This document shows positions 53,426-64,000 of a stretch of DNA of 64,000 nucleotides, piece by piece. The first letter of the stretch is position 1. Every line of letters begins with the position of its first letter. A program made the translations under genes and the position numbers. The stretch covers positions 115,148,991 through 115,212,990 of the forward strand of contig NC_133166.1 of assembly GCF_040802235.1 (NCBI RefSeq), in the 5' to 3' direction. The notes under the pieces are model-generated. The model saw only the letters and a list, made by a program, of their open reading frames with translations. It made no database searches and was not told the DNA's origin. The stretch is from Manis javanica. Lineage: Eukaryota > Chordata > Mammalia > Pholidota > Manidae.

Positions 53426-55149
53426 GTCAGGAGCCTCCAGGTTCTGGCATAGATGGCATAGGGCAGGGGAGAGAACACAGGCTTTGGGGGAGCTGCGCCA
53501 TAGACCGATTTGCTCAGTCTGTCTGTCTCAGAGGCCGCTAGCTCAGAGGAACTAGGCTCTAGTGACAAAAGACCTTGCCCTGAAGCCCAGGACTGGCTCA
53601 GGTGTTATTTGGAGATGAGTCTGTTTATGGAGACACTTGCTGAGGATCAAGATTTGGCCCCTGCGGAGGGAGGCCACAGCCTGCAGTTTGGAATCAGCCT
53701 AGGGAGTGGGGCAGGGAGGAGCAGAGCCGCAGCACCTCCCCTCGTAGGGCGAGGAGGCTGGCATGAGGCTCACCTTGGCCATACAGGGAACCCGGCCTGG
53801 AGGCTGGGCCACGGCTGGCACTGGCTGTGCTCTGTGCTAATCCCCAGCCAACGGAGCAGGGGAGCTTGCCAGCTGCTGACTCTTGGACTTCCGTCACCCT
53901 TAGGTCTGTACTCCCCCACCCAGGAGGGTCTATGTGCCACCCAGCCCCACACCACCTTTGGACACCTTGGCTGGTGACTGGCTCCCACCAGACCACTGGG
54001 CTTTCTTGGGCAAACTGGTTTCTTGCAACTCTTGTCTTGCAGGCTCCCACACTTGCCTCCCACTCCTCCCACCCCACCAGTGGGGGTATCAGCCTAGGCT
54101 TGGGTCTAGTTTCAGGTTTTAAATTGCTGCACTTCATTTGACCAAACCCCTGAAAAACAACAATTTGCTGGCTGTTAAGGCAGAGATTTCAGCAGGTTCC
54201 ATGGAGGGAAGTCTTAAGATGACAGACTTTCCTACCTCTAGGCCAGAAGGCCTCGGATCACCTGGAGATGACCTTTCTACATTAAAAGGTCATTCCTGAG
54301 AATTATCGTTGCTGTTGTTATTGGTGACTCCTCATGAATTATGCAATGGTGAGGTGAGTTGGGGCCATTCTGGGATTAGGGTGTAACAGGGATCTTTTGC
54401 TGTAGCCTGAGATCTTCAGTACAAAGCAGTGAGTATGTGGGTCAATTTATGTGTGAAGCTTTGGAGCCCTTGGGATGGGGGAGGTCAGTACCCTAACCCT
54501 TGGCCTAATGATTCGGTCACAAAGACCTGGACGTGGACCAGCCCTCGAGATAAATTCACCTCTAGGAAAGGAGTCTGGGCTCAAGACTGGGCCCCAGAAT
54601 TTCCGTCCATCCATCCTTCCATTCAATCATTCAAGAAATGTTAGATCGAGCCCACTAAGGGTTAGGGCAGAGTCATTTTTTGACCCTTGTTGACTTTAGT
54701 CCCTTAAACTTTGGGGGGCCCCACCCACATCTTATCACATCTGATCAAATGCACCCATGTCCACATTAAATAATATTTTGCTGCAACAATGTTTGAAAGG
54801 AATTTTGTAGTTTTGCTTTTAAAATTCTCTGACTTCACGTAACTTATTTAAATTATGATTTGCTGTGATGCTTTTAAGCAAACTATATACCCCAGATGGT
54901 CTTGGGTTGAGAAATTCTAACTCACAAATCTTTCTCAGTAGTACCAAAATTTTTATCAGTATTAAATTTAACAGAAAAGACAATGAAATGACTTTATTCT
55001 ATAGTCATTTAATTAAATATATGGCAATTTCTGACATAAAAAATTTTTGGACTTCATAAAAATTTTTCCCCAGACTCTAACATTTTCACAGCTCCTAGAA
55101 AGCTCAGAGGCCTATGGTGTCTGATGTAGAAAATGGCCCTGAGGGTCAG

Positions 55150-56300
55150 GCATATCAGGGATAGAGACAAAGGGAATAAAACAGTCAAGGACCCTGTTTT
55201 CAGAAGTTTACATCCAGTGAGAGTAAGCAAAATTAGAACATGGTATGATATGTTCTGGAATATATAACATGTTTTGAGATAGAGTGTGGGGGGCTCCCTT
55301 AGATAAGGTGGCCCTTATTATGAAGAAATGGCACTGAAGAAAGGAACCTGACTCTCACAGAGCAGATGTCTCTCTCCAAGCAGAGGGAACAGTCAAAACC
55401 CTGAAACAGGTAAGTGCTTAGCTGGTGGACATGAAGGGGTCACTGTGGCCAGGGCCTAGTGAGGACAGTGAGAGAGGCATAATGTGAGTTCAAACAGGAG
55501 GGCAGCAGCTGGACCATGGCCAGCCTTACAGGCCACGATACGGAGTTTGGATTTCATCCTAAGTGCAGGGTGTCACTTAGGGTGGGCTTCCCGGGGAGCA
55601 GATTCTGGGTTGGAGTTTGGTAGGCAGGAGGTGTGCCTGTGGGTGCTATTAGGATCAACGCCCAGGAAAGAGAGCAAAGGAGGCAAGACTGGGCAGAGGG
55701 GGAAGCTGAGCTGCCATGCAGACCCGTGGACACCTCCCCTGACCCTGCAAGAAGATGAGAAGCTGGGGGGGGTCCCTCAGATTTGTCATTGGTGCAGCTG
55801 CCTAGGGAAGGGGTCATGACTCTTCAGCCAAGGCAATCCCCGAGGGGCTATGGCAGTGGGACACCCAGTCCATTCTGGAGGTGATCTGGTCTGCGCATCA
55901 CAGCTTACACCTGGTCCAGCTTAGGTTTGAGGAGGTTCCTCTGGCTGTTGCATGGAGAGCAAATTATTGGAGGCAAAAGCAAATCTGGTCAGGCAAGCAA
56001 GGGTGGTGGCTTGGCCATGAGCAGTGGCCGTGGGAGTGAAGATAAGTGGATGAATTTGGGAGATACTGGGAGTGGGAGTCCAGAGCACTTAAAGATAGTT
56101 TAAATGTGGGACATGAAGGAAAGGAAGGAATCAAGGACCCTTCAGGTCTCTGGACCGAACAACTAGGGGAGCGGTGATGCCATATGACGAGAGGGAGGAT
56201 CCCTGAAGTGTGGTGGGGATGGACATGATATGCAGTTCTGGCTAAGTTTTGAGATCCAAGAGTTAACGTCAAGTAGGTGGCATAAAGCTCAGAAGCAAGA
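55150..56300 (-). repeat. L2 LINE fragment, antisense, long
   Basis: 'CAAGGACCCTGTTTTCAGAA', 'GTGGCCCTTATTATGAAG', 'CAAGCAGAGGGAACAGTC', 'TTACAGGCCACGATACGGAG' and 'TTGGATTTCATCCTAAGTGC' follow antisense L2. Related text resumes at about 55950-56280 ('GGAAGGAATCAAGGACCC') after about 300 bp that I do not recognise. Confidence 0.55.
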
Positions 56301-56734
56301 TCTGTTTTAATTTCTAGCTGCACGTAGGGCATGTAGATTAGGGTTGATTTTCACCAGTGGTGCCGGACTCTGGCTCTGCCTCCCTGGCCAAGAGGTTGTG
56401 CTTTGGAGGACAGTGGCCAACGGGAGGTGGGAGGGCACCGCCCAACCTCTTCCACTAGCCAGGACTTTCGGAACGTCCAGGACTAGACCTCAACAGCGCC
56501 ACCATGTGGCAGTCATAACTCACAACGGCAGTGGACCCCCAGACCCAGTTCCAGTCTGATGGACAGACGTCAGACCACAGCGAGCACCCTCAGAAACCAG
56601 TCCCAACTATTGGCTCTTTTGAACTAAATAAGTCACTGAGGTGTCTGGACAGCTTAGAGCTTGGTGGGAGACAAAAGCCTCAAAAGAAAGAGAGAGCTAG
56701 GCAATGGAGTTTGAAGAATTAGGAAATATAAAAG

Positions 56735-56910
56735 GGTGTTATTATCCCTGTGCTGTAAAGGAATAGATTAACATAATGATAATGTTGGCAGCTACCATTC
56801 AAGCATCAGATATGACAGGTAGCGTGATCTCATGTAGTCTACAAGAAAGTTGAAGCTCAGAGAGGTGAAAAGATGTATTCCAGGTCACAAACTACTGATT
56901 TACACTCCTG
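56735..56910 (-). repeat. MIR SINE, antisense
   Basis: 'GGCAGCTACCATTCAAGCAT', 'GAAAGTTGAAGCTCAGAGAG' and 'TCCAGGTCACAAACTACTGA'. Confidence 0.5.
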
Positions 56911-57044
56911 GAAATTTCAGTGTGTACTAAAACTGTACACATAATGTTGTATGTTTACATATGCAGCAGAGTTAGAGTTCTTGGTGCAGATAATTACAGA
57001 CAGGTTTTTCCGCTTACGTTAAATGACCAATGGGGCTTTAGTAA

Positions 57045-57195
57045 GTTGTGCAGGACAATTCTCATTAATGTGGGACTGTCCCAAACATCGAGGGATGTCT
57101 ACTACCTCTGGTTCTTGTCTGCTAAGGACCAGTTATGTGCAATGTGGTAATCAAAAATGCCCCTACAAATTTCAAAATCCAATTTTCTAGGGGCA
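57045..57195 (-). repeat. MER20-like hAT fragment, antisense
   Basis: 'GACAATTCTCATTAATGTGG', 'GACTGTCCCAAACATCGAGG', 'GATGTCTACTACCTCTGG' and 'CAAAAATGCCCCTACAAATT' resemble MER20 reversed, degenerate. A MIR-like antisense patch follows at about 57425-57520. Confidence 0.45.
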
Positions 57196-58494
57196 GTAGA
57201 TTTCCCTTGGAGACCTCTGGTGTATGATAAAGCCCAGGTGCCTAAGCTTTGCTTTTCTGGCTTTCCCCTCATTCAGGGCTCTCCCAAACATCTGGGCTTC
57301 CCGCCCGCTTCTCACTCCATCCTTCCTTTAGCTCTCTCTCTGCAAGTATGTGTATGTGTTTGTTACAAGCTTAGAACTGATGTGATAAATGAGGTGCATT
57401 TCTGTCTTCCTATTTCTACGAAAAAGGCTCCGAGAGGTGAAGGATCTTGCTCATAGCCACACGATCAGAACCAAAATTAGAACCCAGGTCAGTGAGTCTG
57501 ATTCTAAAACCTGTGAATTTTGCCATCTCTTCTAATCCCTTCTCACTGCCTCCCGTTTCCCAGTTCCAGAAGGTTTGTTATCTGGGGAAACCAAGGCTGA
57601 GAAAACTGAAGCATCTCACTTATTGGGTAAAATGTTTGTAAGTTGTCCATCATTCTTGAAAGTCAGAAGGTGAGCTGGAGGGGTCTGGAATGGATTCAGA
57701 CCATAAAGTTGTTAACTGCCATTCTCATAAATGGGGTGAGCAGTCCCAGAAGGAGACCTTGCTGTTGCCCCACCTTGGCCTAGAAAGCTCAGTTCCATCT
57801 GGCCATGACCTGGGTGTTGCACTACCTCCCAGATATGTTGGGGCAGCATTTGCCTCAGTGGAAACGGTGTAGACCTTCTCAAACTCTGTTGGCAAATGAG
57901 GGTGAAATCAGCCCCTCACCCTGGGACCTGGGGATGAGCTGCAAGCAACTGCTATTTCATTGAACACTCAGGTCTTAAACTCTTTCCCTTGAAATTGGGG
58001 AAATCCTAGAAAGGGGTGAGGGTTAGTTTGGGCTCTGAGATCAGGGAGAACTGATCAAAGATCACCTAGTTCAGACCTAACTTCTTATGACAGCAGAGGT
58101 CTAAAAAGGTGGAGTGATTTTACAGCTACTTAGAAATTAGTGCTGGAGCCAGCCCAGAGCCAGCTCTGAGCTCCCATCTGAGATCTGAGAGGGGAGAGCC
58201 AGAGGGACTCCAGCAGATGCTCTCTCTCCCTGCTGTGCTCTCCCCAGTGCAAGCTCTTTGGGGCTCCCCTTGTCCCTCTTACAAAAGATAGTCCAGGTCC
58301 TTAATGTGGCTCCTAAGGCTCCTAGAGTTCCTGTGTTGCCTCGGTCCTCACCCCATACTGCGCAGGCAGGGAGGCCCAGGCAGGGAGCACTATGCCTCAT
58401 GTATCTGTGCATGCCTTCTCCTGCTAGGCCGGCCCTGGAATGCAGCTGGTGAAGCTTGAATGAACAAAACAGGCCCAACCCTGTGCACTTTGCT

Positions 58495-58835
58495 TTAGTG
58501 GTTATCGAATGCTCGCATGCTTGCATTTGATCCTCACAACAGCCTGAGGCACTGCCAGTCCAGGGCATATTATCTGTTCTGCTGCTGATGAGACAAGGGG
58601 GACTCAAAGAGGAGATGGAGCTGTGAACCCAGACTCTAAAGCCACCTCTTTGGGTTCAAGTCCAGCCTTCTCACTTATCAGATGTTTGGTAAACCACTTA
58701 ATCTCCTAAAGTTCAATTTCCTCAATTATAAAATGGGGATAACATACTACACAGTATTACTGTGACGATTAAAGGAAGATGGCATATAATGTGCAATATA
58801 TAATACGCATGCAATAAATGTTATTTTTATTCACA
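58495..58835. repeat. Head-to-head MIR pair next to the CTSF promoter
   Basis: 58495-58620 is antisense MIR ('GATCCTCACAACAGCCTGAG', 'CAAGGGGGACTCAAAGAGGA'). 58625-58835 is a long sense MIR ('TTTGGGTTCAAGTCCAGCCT', 'ACCACTTAATCTCCTAAAG', 'CAATTATAAAATGGGGATAA', 'GACGATTAAAGGAAGATGGC', 'GCATGCAATAAATGTTATTT'). The pair ends about 320 bp before the CTSF start codon. Confidence 0.7.
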
Positions 58836-58849
58836 GGCCAGCGTCCTTT

Positions 58850-59153
58850 CCCCTCCCCGAATAGGGACCTAAGAGGAATAGTCCAAAGCTACGGCTCTGG
58901 CCACAAGTGCACAGACCCAATTGGCGTCAGGCTGCGTCTGCCCCCGCAGGGCTGGACCGCCTGCGCTGCCAGGGTGCCCCACTTGCGTCGCGTAAATAAA
59001 CAAATGCGCAGGCGCCCCCGGCCGGAGCCCATTGGTCGCTGCCTCGCCGCAGGAGTAGTGGGTGGGACGCAGCCCCTTTGGCTGCTCCTGCTCCGCCCGG
59101 TAGGTCGGTCAGCGAGTCGGGTGGTCGGTGTGTCCGGGCGGTGCGCGTTCGCC
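58850..59153 (+). promoter_or_regulatory. CTSF: CTSF CpG promoter
   Basis: GC- and CpG-rich from about 58900 to 59580. No TATA box is at a plausible distance; an inverted CCAAT word (CCATTGGTC) sits near 59029-59037. Transcription likely starts within about 100 bp of the ATG at 59154, by inference. Confidence 0.6.
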
Positions 59154-63393
<4,240 letters not shown>

Positions 63394-63802
63394 GGAGCAC
63401 CAGCTCAGGACCTGGTGCTGACCAGAGCAGGCCCTTCCCCAGCTTGCATGTCCAAGAGGCACAGCTGGCTGAGGGATGGGCACCGGGTATCTCAGGGTGA
63501 GCAAAGGGCACTGGGCTAGGGGCACAGACTATTCCTCTGCACCCCACTCCCACCTGGAAGTTCCCCAACTGTGCCTTTGTTGAACTGTGGTAGCCAAGAG
63601 GATCGGGGGGTTAAGGATGGTGTCTTGTCAGCTGGAGCTAGGGCAAGAACCTTGGAGTTGGGTGAGGAGCAGGGGGGCACCTCTGGCTTTGTGCCCTGGC
63701 TTTCCTGTGTCTGATACTATAAATTTTCGGATTTCCTTGGATTTGGGGGCAGTGTTCCCTTCTACATCTAGAGAAACTGTTACAACCAACCTTTCTAACA
63801 GC

Positions 63803-63808
63803 AATAAA
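63803..63808 (+). terminator. CTSF: CTSF poly(A) signal AATAAA
   Basis: AATAAA, 410 nt after the stop codon, followed within 10 bp by a GTGGTGTT stretch of the GU-rich type. The 3' UTR is about 63394-63825. The remaining sequence to 64000 shows no further feature. Confidence 0.8.
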
Positions 63809-64000
63809 GTGGTGTTCTAGGCCCCAGCATGGTGTGAATGCTCTGTCCTTGAGGGGATGGAGGGGTGGCGAGGGTCAAGGCCAGGCAGCTGGTCCTTCCT
63901 GGGAACTTGAGGGCCCAGCTTCTGCTTCAGAAACCAGAAGGAGATAGAGGCCCACAGATGGATCATTATTCAGAAGCACTTGGCTGGCCCTTCTCTGAGG

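Larger units (their letters stand above)
46100..58850. other. CCDC87-CTSF intergenic spacer, repeats only
   Basis: A 12.7-kb spacer with no convincing gene. It contains the MIR, L2, hAT, L1 and LTR copies listed separately. Stretches in which I recognise nothing include about 52690-53260, 53430-55120 (AT-rich after 54720), 56310-56720 and 57530-58480. Frames of up to 155 codons near 53510-54140 lack any domain or splice context and look like chance. Confidence 0.6.

Noticed and set aside
53510-54137. Frames of 100-155 codons on both strands
   Set aside because: They overlap each other on both strands, show no domain, and have no promoter or poly(A) context.

Overview
This is a vertebrate nuclear window, clearly a placental mammal. 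Genes are split by GT-AG introns, CpG-rich promoters stand at gene starts, and the spacers are packed with ancient mammalian repeats (MIR, L2, MER20/hAT, MaLR LTRs) plus L1. The gene set and order match the human 11q13.2 neighbourhood RBM4 - RBM14 - CCS - CCDC87 - CTSF, read here in the opposite direction. I see no Alu, B1/B2, CAN-SINE, BovA or ERE-type SINE. Several L1 3' ends share a tail resembling what I remember from pangolin (Pholidota) sequence. The species call is a weak inference; placental mammal is secure.

Layout: 1-349 is the N-terminal part of RBM4 (minus strand, cut by the window edge), with a non-coding first exon and CpG/CCAAT promoter near 1317-1700. 8070-16872 is RBM14 (minus, three coding exons, 665 aa) with a CpG island at about 15980-17450. 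17450-31325 is a repeat-filled spacer. 31330-42926 is CCS, the copper chaperone for SOD1 (minus, eight coding exons, 272 aa). A 240-bp divergent promoter separates it from the single-exon CCDC87 (plus, 43167-45749, 860 aa). 46100-58850 is a second repeat-filled spacer holding a 1.85-kb solo-LTR candidate with a perfect 6-bp target-site duplication. 59154-63393 is CTSF, cathepsin F (plus, 459 aa if a 91-nt mini-intron is removed).

The genes do not form an operon-like pathway. RBM4 and RBM14 are paralogous RNA-binding proteins in tandem, known in human to give read-through transcripts. CCS loads copper into SOD1. CCDC87 is a testis-type coiled-coil protein. CTSF is a lysosomal cysteine protease. 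I found no bacterial-type system, CRISPR array, tRNA or rRNA. The observations I rate highest are the CTSF linker segment, which must be spliced because it carries an in-frame stop; nested L1 insertions with intact target-site duplications; the long solo-LTR candidate inserted in an old L1; and a tandem LTR-like repeat at 48240-48746.
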